Both the position numbers and the translations under genes were made by a program. From Salinisphaera hydrothermalis C41B8 (GTDB lineage Bacteria; Pseudomonadota; Gammaproteobacteria; Nevskiales; Salinisphaeraceae), in contig NZ_APNK01000001.1 in assembly GCF_000732535.1 (NCBI RefSeq), positions 62,001-126,000 of the forward strand: DNA of 64,000 nucleotides. The letters are read 5' to 3'. A model generated the notes under the pieces. It was not told the DNA's origin, searched no databases, and saw nothing but the letters and a program-made list of their open reading frames with translations. Positions 8,951 through 17,687 of this stretch are shown one piece after another. Numbering within the stretch: the first letter of the stretch is position 1; every line of letters begins with the position of its first letter.

Positions 8951-9813
8951 TCGAGCAGCCCCTCTTGGCCGAGCAGCCCGCGCGGGCGCACGACGAGCAC
9001 TACCGCCATGATCACGTAGATCACCACGTCACTGGCCGCCGGGTAGTACGTGGTGACGATGCCGGCCGCCACGCCAATGATGATGCCGCCGAGCAGGCTG
9101 CCCAGCAGACTCCCCACGCCGCCGACGATGATGGCCACGAAACTCGGCATGATGAGCGAGGCCCCCATGGTCGGCGTCAGGCCGAGACGACCGGCCGCGA
9201 GTACGCCAGCCAGGCCGGCGAAGAGGATGCCGACGCCGAAGTTGATCGCGCGTAGCCGGTAGATGTTGATACCCAGCGCCGATACCGTCTCCAGATCGGC
9301 ATTGCCGGCTCGAATCCGTACCCCGATCCGGGTATAGCGCAGAAGCGCGAACAACGAACCGATCGCCAGCAGTGCGAGAACGACCAGGAACACGCGGTAG
9401 CCGGTGACGAAGAAATAGGTCTGGCTCAGCGGATGGCTCAGCGCAGCCGGTACGTTGAACGGCAGACCGTTCGCGCCCCAGAAGGTCCGAATCAGGTCTT
9501 CCATGATCATCGCCAGACCGAAAGTCAGCAGCAGGCTGAACAACGGATCACGCGAGTACAGCGGCCGGATCAGGATGCGTTCGACCACCAGCCCGAGCAA
9601 GCCGACAATGAACGGCGAGACGATCAGTGCGCCCCAGAACCCGATCACGGGCGACAGGCTGTAGGCGATATAACCGCCCAGCGCGAGAAAACCGCCGTGC
9701 GAGAAGTTGATGATCCCGTTGAGCCCCAGGATCAGGGACAGGCCGAGAGCCATCAGCGCATAGAAAATGCCGATGATCAGGCCATTGAAGATATTGAAGA
9801 GCAGGAGTTCCAT
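8947..9813 (-). CDS. livH: branched-chain amino acid-type ABC transporter permease LivH
   Basis: A 288-residue membrane permease of the LivH group. It starts with MELLLFNIFNGLIIGIFYALMALGLSLILG, continues with the conserved NFSHGGFLALGGYIAY, and ends in VVRPRGLLGQEGLLE. It partners LivM. The gap to the binding-protein gene (about 85 bases) holds a strong GC hairpin, which probably lowers expression of the membrane and motor genes relative to the binding protein. Confidence 0.93.
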   Translation of the reverse strand: MELLLFNIFNGLIIGIFYALMALGLSLILGLNGIINFSHGGFLALGGYIAYSLSPVIGFWGALIVSPFIVGLLGLVVERILIRPLYSRDPLFSLLLTFGLAMIMEDLIRTFWGANGLPFNVPAALSHPLSQTYFFVTGYRVFLVVLALLAIGSLFALLRYTRIGVRIRAGNADLETVSALGINIYRLRAINFGVGILFAGLAGVLAAGRLGLTPTMGASLIMPSFVAIIVGGVGSLLGSLLGGIIIGVAAGIVTTYYPAASDVVIYVIMAVVLVVRPRGLLGQEGLLE

Positions 9814-9856
9814 TCACCACCTCGGCGTACCGGAAAAGCATCGCGTCGCAATCGGT

Positions 9857-9889
9857 GCGGGCCGGGCCGGTCGTGCCGGCCCGGCCCGC
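9857..9889 (-). terminator. GC-rich hairpin between binding-protein and permease genes
   Basis: A perfect 14-base-pair stem (GCGGGCCGGGCCGG and its complement) with a five-base loop lies just after the binding-protein stop and before livH. There is no clear U-run, so it probably acts as a partial terminator or as a 3' stabiliser that makes the binding-protein mRNA more abundant than the rest of the operon. Confidence 0.6.
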
Positions 9890-9898
9890 CGCATTCCG

Positions 9899-11161
9899 CT
9901 ACGAGGGATAAGTGATCCGGCACCCCTTCTCTTCGACCGAGCGGGCGATCTTGCTCGAGTCCACCACGTCGGTGACCTGGAACAGATCGGGATACTTGCC
10001 GCCGGATTTGATCGTGCCCGGATATTCGCTGCCGATCAGCTGATGATCGCCGGCGCGATAGATGGCCTTGTTGGGCTGGAGCGCGACTTCCGGCGGAAGC
10101 TCCAGACCTTCGAGCGCCTTGGCCACTTTTTGGGCGTCGAGCGACTTGGCTTTCTCGGTGGCCAGCGCCAGTGCATGGGCGCTCGCAAAGCCGAACCAGC
10201 TACGCGCGGTCGGCGTCTTGCCGCCGTTCGCCTTGCGATACGCGTCGACGAAGTCGGCGACATGCGGCACGTTCGGCTGGTCCCAATACCACTCCATGTT
10301 CCACATGCCGTAGCGCGCGGCATCGGGCAGCGACTGCAGTACCTCCAGCTCCATCATCGGGCCGCCCACACCCATACTCTTGTTCAGGCCGAACTGGGTC
10401 GCCTGCTTGAGCGTGTTGATCATATCGTCGCCCGCGCCCAGCACGATCAGCGCGTCCGGATTGGCCGATTTCGCCTTGATCAGATAGGAAGAGAAATCGG
10501 TCGTGCCCAGCGGTGCCAGCGCGTTGCCGGCCTCGGTACCGCCGGCTTTTTTCAGCTGGGTCAGATAATCGTGATGCAGGGCATGGCCGAAGGAGTAATC
10601 CGGAGTGATGAAGTACCAGCGCTTGCCGTACTTGTCGAAAATCGCCTGGAAATCGCCGGCGGTGAGCAGCCAGGTCGTGGAACAAGTCCGGAACGTGTTC
10701 CAACTGCACTTATCGCCCGTGACCGCGTCGGCGTGCCCGCCGATATCCATGTAAATGGTGTTCATATCCTGGGCGGCCTGCGAGACAGCCAGCGCCACCG
10801 AGGAAGAAACCGCGCCCATCAGGAAGTGCACCTTGTCGCGGTTGACCAGCTTGCGTGCCTTCTGCACCGACTGGCCCACGTTGGCGGCACTGTCCTCGAC
10901 CAGCAACTGCAGGGGCCGCCCCATCACGCCGCCCTTGGCGTTGATTTGGTCGACCGCCAGTCGCGCACCGGCGATCTGATTGCCGCCTAGCGCCGCGTAG
11001 GTCCCGGTCTGCGGATCGATCTGGCCGATCTTGATCGGATCGTCACTCTTGGCGAAGGCACTCATCGCCGGATAGAGCAGCGTGGATGCCCCCACCGCCG
11101 CACTGGTCTTGAGCAGCGTCCTGCGGTTGATCTTGTAATCTTCGAAATCGAATATGCTCAT
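9899..11161 (-). CDS. Tat-exported substrate-binding protein of the Liv-type ABC transporter
   Basis: A 420-residue type I periplasmic binding protein, the substrate receptor for the LivHMGF genes downstream. ATG 11161 is preceded by GAGGAGAT. The N-terminus has a twin-arginine signal, INRRTLLK (Arg13-Arg14), then a hydrophobic stretch and SAFAKSDD, so it is predicted to be folded before export by Tat, which is unusual for this family. The mature part has the family pattern IKIGQIDPQTGTYAALGGNQIAGARLAVDQIN and AVSSSVALAVSQ. The ligand is unknown; Tat-dependent members often bind substrates other than leucine. Expression may be controlled by the terminator-like hairpin in its leader. Confidence 0.88.
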   Translation of the reverse strand: MSIFDFEDYKINRRTLLKTSAAVGASTLLYPAMSAFAKSDDPIKIGQIDPQTGTYAALGGNQIAGARLAVDQINAKGGVMGRPLQLLVEDSAANVGQSVQKARKLVNRDKVHFLMGAVSSSVALAVSQAAQDMNTIYMDIGGHADAVTGDKCSWNTFRTCSTTWLLTAGDFQAIFDKYGKRWYFITPDYSFGHALHHDYLTQLKKAGGTEAGNALAPLGTTDFSSYLIKAKSANPDALIVLGAGDDMINTLKQATQFGLNKSMGVGGPMMELEVLQSLPDAARYGMWNMEWYWDQPNVPHVADFVDAYRKANGGKTPTARSWFGFASAHALALATEKAKSLDAQKVAKALEGLELPPEVALQPNKAIYRAGDHQLIGSEYPGTIKSGGKYPDLFQVTDVVDSSKIARSVEEKGCRITYPS

Positions 11162-11194
11162 TTTAATTTGATCTCCTCGCTCGCGTGAATAGGC

Positions 11195-11229
11195 AAAAAA
11201 AAGCCCCAATCGCTTTCGCGATCAGGGCT
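11195..11229 (-). terminator. intrinsic terminator-like hairpin in the leader of the binding-protein gene
   Basis: Read on the minus strand, AGCCC and ATCGC arms pair with GCGAT and GGGCT around a GAAA loop, with a two-base internal mismatch, and are followed by eight U residues. It ends 33 bases before the start codon and directly before the ribosome-binding site. It therefore lies 5' of the gene it precedes, as expected of an attenuator. It could instead be a terminator for an unseen upstream transcript. Confidence 0.65.
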
Positions 11230-11910
11230 CGTCGCACTTCGAAAAGTAGACCGGAACGACGGCACCAAAGACCCTCACCCGATCTTTATCTTGAATATAT
11301 CGACGATCATGCAGCGTCTCACAGCTCCTGCCCTGAACGTCGGAAAGAACGACGGGGCGCCTTGCGAGCACGACGCCGAACAGCGCTCGTACATTCGCGA
11401 CATCTGCCACACATCCCCCTTTCATCGTATCGCCGGCCCGGGCTCCGGCAGCGGTCGAACCGCGTCTCACCTACTTGAGCCACTGGATTAGCAATCCCCT
11501 GAAAACCTGTCAAGAAATGTGATCACGTTGAGCACGATACGTCGCCGTCAGGCGCCGAAAAAACAGGCGCTGCCGACACGAAGTTATCGATCTCGCACCA
11601 TTTTTTGCCGTATGCACGTGTATGCGCGTCAGACCAGGCCGCCCGGCGGGAGGCGGCTCGACCATTAGTCGCATGGCTCGGAAATTAGAAAGAAAACCGG
11701 TCTGATTGCGCGGCCTTATATGGTGTATGGCACACCTATTCGAGCGCTGCGCGGCGGCTCGGACCGGCCAGCGAATAGCAAGGCAACGACGGCCCGCATG
11801 GGGCGCTGCGGTGTGGGCAGCCGCGACGAGCGCACTTACGCCGCTCCTACAGCGCTATTCCCATGACGCGCTGCTTTGACGATCACCCCAATGAGTGCGA
11901 TCGCGGCCGC
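11230..11910. other. long intergenic region (leader of binding-protein gene plus spacer)
   Basis: No convincing gene. On the minus strand a TTGACA at 11513-11508 sits 17 bases from a poor -10 (TAATCC, 11490-11485), giving a possible leader of about 300 bases before the hairpin at 11229-11195. An ORF from ATG 11425 ends with its TGA at 11224-11222, inside that hairpin. Around 11718-11735 there is a short inverted repeat, GGTGT with ACACC. Nothing else was recognised in 11520-11910. Confidence 0.4.
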
Positions 11911-11945
11911 TCAAACGCAAACCGCCGGCGCGAAGGCCGGCGGTT
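11911..11945 (-). terminator. rho-independent terminator of the FKBP lipoprotein gene
   Basis: A perfect 10-base-pair stem (AACCGCCGGC and GCCGGCGGTT, loop of six) lies 26 bases after the fkpA-like stop on the minus strand and is followed by a T-rich run (TTTGCGTTTG). Confidence 0.75.
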
Positions 11946-11971
11946 GCAAGAGGCAAAGAGAAACGGGGCGA

Positions 11972-12823
11972 TCAGTCGCCGCTGTCTCCGCTGCTGTTGT
12001 CCGGACTGGAGTCGGACTGGTCGCTGTCCTTGCCCGTTCCCTTGTTCTTGTCGACGCTGATGAGCTTGACGTCGAAGATCAGGGTTTCGTTCGGACCGAT
12101 CTGCGAACCGGCACCGCGCTCGCCGTAGGCCAGATCCGGCGGGATGAACAGCTTGTACTCGCCACCGGCGTGCATCAGCTGAAGCGCTTCGGTCCAGCCC
12201 GGGATCACGGCGTTGACCGGGAAGGTCACCGGCTTGCCGCGCTTTTTGGAACTGTCGAAGACCGTGCCGTCGATCAGCTTGCCGGTGTAGTCCACGGTGA
12301 CACTGTCGTTGGCATCGGGCTGCGGCCCGTCACCCTTTTTGATCACCTTGTACTGCAGACCGTCCTTGAGCGTCTTCACGCCGGGCTTGGTCTTGTTCTC
12401 GGCCAGGAACTTCTGGCCCGCCTTGAGATTGGCCACCGATTTCTGCTGCTGCTGTTTCTTCTGGGCGGCTTCCATATCGGAAACCACGCCCTGCATCACG
12501 GTGTGCAGCTGCTTCTGGCTCAGCTTGGTCTTACCACCGCTGACCACATCGCGCACGCCCTGCGTGAGCTCGTCCAAGTCCACGTCCATCGGCAGATCCT
12601 TGAGCGAGTTGCCGATGTCCATGCCCAGCGCATAGCTGCGCTTTTCCTTCTCGTTGGCGAATTGCCCGGACGAGTTGCCGTTGCCCTTGTCGTTCTCGGT
12701 CTGGCTCGTTTTCGCACCGGACTGGCTGTTGTCACCGCCGGACTGCGTATTGTCCGAGCTGGACTGGTTACCGCACGCCGACAGCGCGAACGCGCAGGCA
12801 AACAGTGCAATCGTTCGTTTCAT
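11972..12823 (-). CDS. fkpA: FKBP-type peptidyl-prolyl isomerase lipoprotein (FkpA/Mip-like)
   Basis: A 283-residue periplasmic folding helper. From ATG 12823 (ribosome-binding site GGAAAGAGG) the signal ends in the lipobox LSAC with Cys17, so it is lipid-anchored. The mature protein starts with a Ser/Asn/Gln/Asp-rich linker of about 45 residues. A helical dimerisation domain with the FkpA/Mip pattern follows (KRSYALGMDIGNSLKD, QKQLHTVMQGVVSDMEAAQKKQQQ). The FKBP domain comes next, with VTVDYTGKLIDGTVFDSS, VIPGWTEALQLM and IPPDLAYGERGAG. It ends in a Ser/Asp-rich acidic tail of about 20 residues. The disordered polar linkers fit a cell-surface or periplasmic protein from a saline habitat, which is inference. 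Confidence 0.92.
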   Translation of the reverse strand: MKRTIALFACAFALSACGNQSSSDNTQSGGDNSQSGAKTSQTENDKGNGNSSGQFANEKEKRSYALGMDIGNSLKDLPMDVDLDELTQGVRDVVSGGKTKLSQKQLHTVMQGVVSDMEAAQKKQQQQKSVANLKAGQKFLAENKTKPGVKTLKDGLQYKVIKKGDGPQPDANDSVTVDYTGKLIDGTVFDSSKKRGKPVTFPVNAVIPGWTEALQLMHAGGEYKLFIPPDLAYGERGAGSQIGPNETLIFDVKLISVDKNKGTGKDSDQSDSSPDNSSGDSGD

Positions 12824-12887
12824 GGCCTCTTTCCTATCCATTGTGGCAAGGCAAGCCTACGTGAAAGGCTCGATCAGCTAAAGAACG

Positions 12888-14099
12888 TCAGCGCTGGCGG
12901 TGGCCGAGCCGAAGTCGCAGCGCATTCAGGCGGATGAAGCCGGCCGCGTCCTTCTGATCGTAAGCACCGCGATCGTCTTCGAAGGTGGCGATCGCTTCGT
13001 CGAACAGGCTGTCGGATTCGGATGCTCGGCCGACCACGCTCACGCTACCCTTGTAGAGCTTCACGCGGACCACGCCGTTAACGTGTTTTTGCGACTGGTC
13101 GATCGCGGCTTGCAGCATCTCGCGCTCCGGCGAGAACCAGTAGCCGTTGTAGATCAGCTTGGCGTAGCGCGGCATCAGTTCGTCTTTCAGATGCGCGGCC
13201 TCGCGGTCCAGCGTGATCGACTCGATCGCCCGATGGGCGCGCAGCATGACGGTGCCGCCCGGGGTCTCGTAGCAACCACGCGACTTCATGCCGACATAGC
13301 GGTTCTCGACGATATCGATACGCCCGATACCGTGCGCACCAGCCAATTCGTTGAGCCGGGCCAGCACTTGGTAGGGCGTGAGCTTCTCGCCGTCGATGGC
13401 GACGATATCGCCGCGTTCGAAGGTGAGATCGATCTCCTGCGGCGCATCGGGCGCGTCTTCCGGCGACACGCTCCATTCCCACATGGAATCCTCGGCCGGC
13501 GTCCATGGGTCTTCGAGCACGCCGCCTTCATAGGAAATATGCAGCGCATTGGCGTCGGTCGAATACGGCGAACCGCCATCAACCTTCTTGCGGATATCGA
13601 TACCGTTGGCTTCCGCGTAGGCCAGCAGCCGTTCGCGCGAGTTCAGATCCCACTCGCGCCACGGCGCGATTACCTTGATGCCGGGCATCAGCGCATAGGC
13701 CGACAGTTCGAAACGCACCTGATCGTTGCCCTTGCCGGTGGCGCCATGCGCGATGGCATCGGCGCCGGTCTCCTGGGCGATTTCGACCAGACGCTTGGAG
13801 ATCAGCGGACGCGCGATCGAGGTGCCGAGCAGATACTCGCCCTCGTAAATAGCATTGGCGCGGAACATCGGATAGACGAAATCGCGTACGAACTCTTCGC
13901 GCAGATCGTCGATGAAGACTTCCTTGACGCCGAGCTTCTCGGCCTTGGGTCGGACTTCATCGAGCTCCTCGCCCTGGCCGATATCGGCGGTGAAGGTCAC
14001 CACCTCGCAATCGTATTCGTCCTGAAGCCACTTCAGGATGACCGACGTATCGAGCCCGCCCGAATAGGCCAGCACGACTTTGCGCACGTCACTGCTCAT
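12888..14099 (-). CDS. argG: argininosuccinate synthase
   Basis: ArgG joins citrulline and aspartate with ATP, the penultimate step of arginine synthesis in the cytoplasm. The 403-residue protein has the usual length for the short-form family. The ATP-binding loop [18 protein letters not shown] is at the N-terminus, with [13 protein letters not shown] and [11 protein letters not shown] as further family blocks. It is monocistronic between fkpA and the divergent rnt gene; no argH is nearby. Confidence 0.97.
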   Translation of the reverse strand: MSSDVRKVVLAYSGGLDTSVILKWLQDEYDCEVVTFTADIGQGEELDEVRPKAEKLGVKEVFIDDLREEFVRDFVYPMFRANAIYEGEYLLGTSIARPLISKRLVEIAQETGADAIAHGATGKGNDQVRFELSAYALMPGIKVIAPWREWDLNSRERLLAYAEANGIDIRKKVDGGSPYSTDANALHISYEGGVLEDPWTPAEDSMWEWSVSPEDAPDAPQEIDLTFERGDIVAIDGEKLTPYQVLARLNELAGAHGIGRIDIVENRYVGMKSRGCYETPGGTVMLRAHRAIESITLDREAAHLKDELMPRYAKLIYNGYWFSPEREMLQAAIDQSQKHVNGVVRVKLYKGSVSVVGRASESDSLFDEAIATFEDDRGAYDQKDAAGFIRLNALRLRLGHRQR

Positions 14100-14197
14100 T
14101 GCTGCGATCCGCTGCCGTTAAGAATGATCAAGGGCCGACCAGTATACAGAATCGATTGCGCTCCCCGCCGAGGCAATGCAGCTGCTACCATGCGCGC

Positions 14198-14854
14198 ATG
14201 ACCGATTCGCATGAAGAAGCCGCGGTGACCCCGCGGATGGCCACCCGTTTTCGCGGCTTTCTGCCGGTGGTGATCGACGTGGAAACCGGCGGTTTCAATT
14301 CCGCCACCGATGCCCTGCTCGAAATCGCGGCCGTGACGGTCGGTTTCGACGACAACGGCCAACTCGCCGTGCGCGAGTCGGCGTCGTATCACGTCGCACC
14401 GTTTGAAGGCGCCAACATCGAGCCCGCCTCGCTCGAAGTTAACGGTATCGATCCGCATCATCCGCTACGCCCGGCCATTCCCGAGCGCGACGCGCTCGGC
14501 CGGATTTTTCGCATGGTGCGCGAAACGATGAAAACCGACGGCTGCAAACGTGCAGTGCTGGTGGGCCACAACGCGCATTTCGATCTCGGCTTTCTCAATG
14601 CCGCGATCGCGCGCACCGGCATCAAACGCAGCCCGTTTCACCCGTTCTCCTGCTTCGATACCGCGACCCTGTCCGGGGTCGCCTTCGGTCAGACAGTGCT
14701 GCGCCGCGCGGCGACTGCCGCCGGCATGAGCTGGGATAACGAAGCCGCGCACTCGGCACGCTACGATACCGAACAGACGGCCCACCTGTTCTGTACCATC
14801 GTCAATCGTTTCCAGCCCATCTTCGAGGCCGTGCCGCCCGAACCGCAGTCCTGA
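14198..14854 (+). CDS. rnt: ribonuclease T
   Basis: RNase T is a DEDD-family 3'-5' exoribonuclease that trims the ends of tRNA, 5S rRNA and other stable RNAs. The 218-residue protein has the three exonuclease motifs: [11 protein letters not shown] (Exo I), [13 protein letters not shown] (Exo II) and [11 protein letters not shown] (Exo III, with the DEDDh histidine). ATG 14198 was chosen because the family homology begins soon after it. The gene is transcribed divergently from argG, with under 100 bases shared for both promoters. Confidence 0.95.
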   Translation: MTDSHEEAAVTPRMATRFRGFLPVVIDVETGGFNSATDALLEIAAVTVGFDDNGQLAVRESASYHVAPFEGANIEPASLEVNGIDPHHPLRPAIPERDALGRIFRMVRETMKTDGCKRAVLVGHNAHFDLGFLNAAIARTGIKRSPFHPFSCFDTATLSGVAFGQTVLRRAATAAGMSWDNEAAHSARYDTEQTAHLFCTIVNRFQPIFEAVPPEPQS

Positions 14855-14988
14855 GAGCGGTCGCGCCGCCGGCATTGTCGCCTGCCAGCGACGCTGGCTA
14901 AACTGCGTTCGCGACGCCCGAACGGCCAAGCGACGGCCGTTCGTTGTTCTTTGTCGTACGCTTTGTGAATCGGTCCCGATACGCGCCT

Positions 14989-15795
14989 ATGTCCACGACT
15001 TCGTCATTCGATACGGATCATCCCCTGCTCAGCCGACTCGGACTCGGCTTGAAGGCCGTGCGCTTCGGCGGCACGCTGGTACTCGGCGTGGTGTTGCTGC
15101 CCGCGGTGCCCCTGCTGGGCCGGCGCAGCAAGTACCTGATCAACTGGTGGCTGGGGCGCATGCTCAACGCACTGCATGTGCGGCTGGACATCGACGGCAA
15201 CGTGCCGTCCGGCCCGATGCTGGTGGTGGCCAACCACTGTTCCTGGCTCGACATTCTGGTGCTCGGACGCGTGTTCAATACCGCGTTCGTATCCAAGGCC
15301 GAAGTTGGCGGCTGGCCGCTGGTGGGCTCGTTCGCCCGCGCCGGCGGCACGCTGTTTCTCGATCGCGGCCAGGGCAAGACCGGCGAAACCAGCGCCTCGA
15401 TTCGCGACATGCTCGAGTCCGGCCGCTCGGTCCTCTTCTTTCCCGAAGGCACGACCACGCCGGATCCCAATCCGCAACGCTTTCACGCACGGCTGTTCGC
15501 GGCGGCCATCGAAGGCGGCTACAACGTCCTGCCGGTGAGTCTGCGCTATTGTGACGACACCACGCCGCCCGGCATGCATCATGCGCTCGCGCCGTGGGTC
15601 AACGAAGCGCCGCTGTGGCCGCATTTCCGCGATCTGTTCAAGCTGCGCAAGATCTGCGCTGAGGTGCGCGTCTGTGCCCCGCTCGATCCGCGCGGCTACG
15701 ATCGCCGCAGCCTGGCCGAAGCGGCCCGCATGGCCGTCGCCCATCGCCAGGCCGTAGCCACCGCGCGCCACCTGCGCGAGAAAGCCAAACCCTAG
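14989..15795 (+). CDS. 1-acyl-sn-glycerol-3-phosphate acyltransferase-family protein
   Basis: A 268-residue membrane-associated acyltransferase of the PlsC family, which transfers acyl chains to lysophospholipids or related acceptors. It has a hydrophobic N-terminal segment (LVLGVVLLPAVPLLG), then the catalytic NHCSWLD (NHxxxxD), the acceptor-binding LFLDRG region and FPEGTTT. I chose ATG 14989 over a TTG 45 bases upstream because the upstream part looks non-coding. Such proteins in gammaproteobacteria include PlsC paralogues and OlsA-like enzymes; the exact acceptor is not decided by sequence. It runs convergent with the PHA operon, four bases away. Confidence 0.88.
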   Translation: MSTTSSFDTDHPLLSRLGLGLKAVRFGGTLVLGVVLLPAVPLLGRRSKYLINWWLGRMLNALHVRLDIDGNVPSGPMLVVANHCSWLDILVLGRVFNTAFVSKAEVGGWPLVGSFARAGGTLFLDRGQGKTGETSASIRDMLESGRSVLFFPEGTTTPDPNPQRFHARLFAAAIEGGYNVLPVSLRYCDDTTPPGMHHALAPWVNEAPLWPHFRDLFKLRKICAEVRVCAPLDPRGYDRRSLAEAARMAVAHRQAVATARHLREKAKP

Positions 15796-15799
15796 CCCA

Positions 15800-16837
15800 C
15801 TAAGTCGCCGGCTTCGACGCCTCCGACGTACGCCCGGGCAGTCGCGGCACGAGCGCGCCGTCCGGGCCGAGACCGCGGGCGGCGTAATAGTCGGCGCCAT
15901 CAGTGCCGTCGTAGCGGCGCTCGTTGAGGAAACGCCGGATCACGCCGGCCGATTCGTTAGCCCGCATCAACAGGAACAGATGCCCGCCCCCGCGGACGAT
16001 GTGCAGATAGGATTTGGGGATCAGCCAGTAGAGAATACGGCTGTTGATGAGAGGCACGATCGGGTCGTCGTCGCCGCCCATGATGAGCGTCGGGCAATGC
16101 AATCGATGCAGCCGATGGGCGCTGGTCCAGCCGAGCGACGCGATCAGCTGGTTGACGTAACCCCGCGTGCTCGGGCCGCTGGCGTAGCGCCCGCGACGCG
16201 TGATCAACTCGGGCCGCCGGCGCATCAGCCCGCCGTAGAGCCCGGCAACGGTCGCCGGCAATGTCCCCGAGCGCTCGTGGCGCCGCGCTGCCGCCAGTCG
16301 TTTGAGCGTGCTGGAGTGTGTCGCCAGGCTCGGCCAGCCGATGGAACTGGAGGCAAGTACGAGCCGATTGACTTGCGCGGGATAGTCCAAGGCGAACTGC
16401 TGGGCGAGCGAGCCGCCCCACGACAACCCGACGAGATCCAGCAATTCGTCGTAGCCCAGACGCTCCAGGAAAGTCGCGATCAGCGCCGCGTACCAACTCA
16501 GCCGATGCGGCATGCTGCGCGGCGGCGAACGTCCCGCACCGGGCATTTCCGGCACGATGATCTCGGCGTCATCGAGGGCATTGACCAACGGCAGCAACAT
16601 GTCGAGGTTGGCGCCGATGGTGTTCAGAATCAGCATCGGCCGGCCACGCCCGCGCCGAATGCCATATCGCAGGCGCACGCCGTCGACGTCGATCCAGTCG
16701 ACCTGAATGCGGGTCCGACGCCGCAGGACGCTGAGTTCCGGCGGCATCCGCCGGCCGGGCCGACGGATGGCGGTCAGCGATTGTATTTTGTTTGAGACAG
16801 AGTCCGACATCGGTCCGCGACTCGTTTCGTCGCTCAT
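15800..16837 (-). CDS. phaZ: PhaZ-like intracellular PHA depolymerase (active-site residues intact)
   Basis: A 345-residue alpha/beta hydrolase closely resembling the medium-chain-length PHA depolymerase PhaZ of Pseudomonas. It shares the patterns ILNTIGANLDMLLP, GLSWGGSLAQQFALDYP, GLGWTSAHRLHRL, GGDDDPIVPLINSRILYW and GGGHLFLL. The nucleophile is Ser139 in G-L-S-W-G, with Asp and His present in the last two motifs. PhaZ releases hydroxy acids from the storage granule. The C-terminus has about 30 extra residues. The start is uncertain: ATG 16837 lies 10 bases after the previous stop, while a GTG at 16861 would overlap it. It is the last gene of phaC-phaZ-like-phaZ. Confidence 0.88.
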   Translation of the reverse strand: MSDETSRGPMSDSVSNKIQSLTAIRRPGRRMPPELSVLRRRTRIQVDWIDVDGVRLRYGIRRGRGRPMLILNTIGANLDMLLPLVNALDDAEIIVPEMPGAGRSPPRSMPHRLSWYAALIATFLERLGYDELLDLVGLSWGGSLAQQFALDYPAQVNRLVLASSSIGWPSLATHSSTLKRLAAARRHERSGTLPATVAGLYGGLMRRRPELITRRGRYASGPSTRGYVNQLIASLGWTSAHRLHRLHCPTLIMGGDDDPIVPLINSRILYWLIPKSYLHIVRGGGHLFLLMRANESAGVIRRFLNERRYDGTDGADYYAARGLGPDGALVPRLPGRTSEASKPAT

Positions 16838-16847
16838 GATCTTGACA

Positions 16848-17687
16848 TTAGACCGCTTCACCGCCCGGCTGCAACGGGTGCGGCGTGTCCAGGAATTCCT
16901 CGATCCGGCGACTCGCCTCGTCCGGGCGCTCCAAAAGCAGCCAGTGGCCGGCGCCGCGCATGATCGACAGCCGGGAATCCGGGATCAGCAACCCGAGCAG
17001 ACGGACGTTGGGCAACGGCACGACCTGATCATCGTCGCCCGCCAGAACAAGCGTCGGCATCGTCAGCCGATGCAGCCACGGCAAACTGGAAAAACCAGCC
17101 ATGGCATAAAGCTGGGCCGCGAATGCCCGGCGGCTGGGCGCGCGATTCCGATGCAGTGCGCTGGCCACCGCCTCGCATTCGTCGGCACGCCGCCCGCCGA
17201 ACAGCTCGCGCACGTCACGCCCGTCGGCGACCACCGTACCCGGCCCGCCCGGCCAGGCCAGACGCCGCAGACTGGCCACACGCCCCGGCAGCATGAGCGG
17301 CCCGCTGGACGTGGCGACCAGTACCAGACGCCGAACGCGCGATGCATGGTCGCGGGCCAGACGCTGTGCCAAGAGGCCACCCCACCCCATGCCCAGGACG
17401 TCTACCTCGGGACAGTCGAGCACGTCGCACACACGTGACACGCGCTGTGCCAGCTGTGCCATTCGCCGCATCCGGGGCGTACCCGGCGCCTCGCCAATGC
17501 CGGGCATGTCGAAGCGGATCGTTGGCCGCGCGAGTGCGTCGCAGATCGTATCGAGCACCCCGTAACAGGCAAGAAAATCGTTGCACATCAACAAAGGCGG
17601 CCCGACGCCGGACGTACGGGCGACCACGACGGCTTCACCCTCGATATGGAAGGTTTCGACCCCGGCTGTGTCAGCGCTGGCGCACAT
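16848..17687 (-). CDS. PhaZ-like protein with nucleophile serine replaced by glycine
   Basis: A 279-residue alpha/beta-hydrolase paralogue of the PhaZ next door (same motifs: GDDDQVVPLPNVRLLGLLIP, RGAGHWLLLERP). In the nucleophile elbow it reads G-M-G-W-G-G where PhaZ has G-L-S-W-G-G, so the catalytic serine is Gly101. The Asp and His of the triad are still there. The reading frame is clean and full length, so this is probably a maintained pseudoenzyme, perhaps a granule-binding or regulatory partner of PhaZ or PhaC, not decay. ATG 17687 overlaps the phaC stop by 17 bases in another frame. Function is inference. Confidence 0.8.
   Translation of the reverse strand: MCASADTAGVETFHIEGEAVVVARTSGVGPPLLMCNDFLACYGVLDTICDALARPTIRFDMPGIGEAPGTPRMRRMAQLAQRVSRVCDVLDCPEVDVLGMGWGGLLAQRLARDHASRVRRLVLVATSSGPLMLPGRVASLRRLAWPGGPGTVVADGRDVRELFGGRRADECEAVASALHRNRAPSRRAFAAQLYAMAGFSSLPWLHRLTMPTLVLAGDDDQVVPLPNVRLLGLLIPDSRLSIMRGAGHWLLLERPDEASRRIEEFLDTPHPLQPGGEAV

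Noticed and set aside
11222-11425. ORF in the leader of the binding-protein gene ending in the hairpin
   Set aside because: No clear ribosome-binding site or conserved content. Kept only as part of the attenuation hypothesis.
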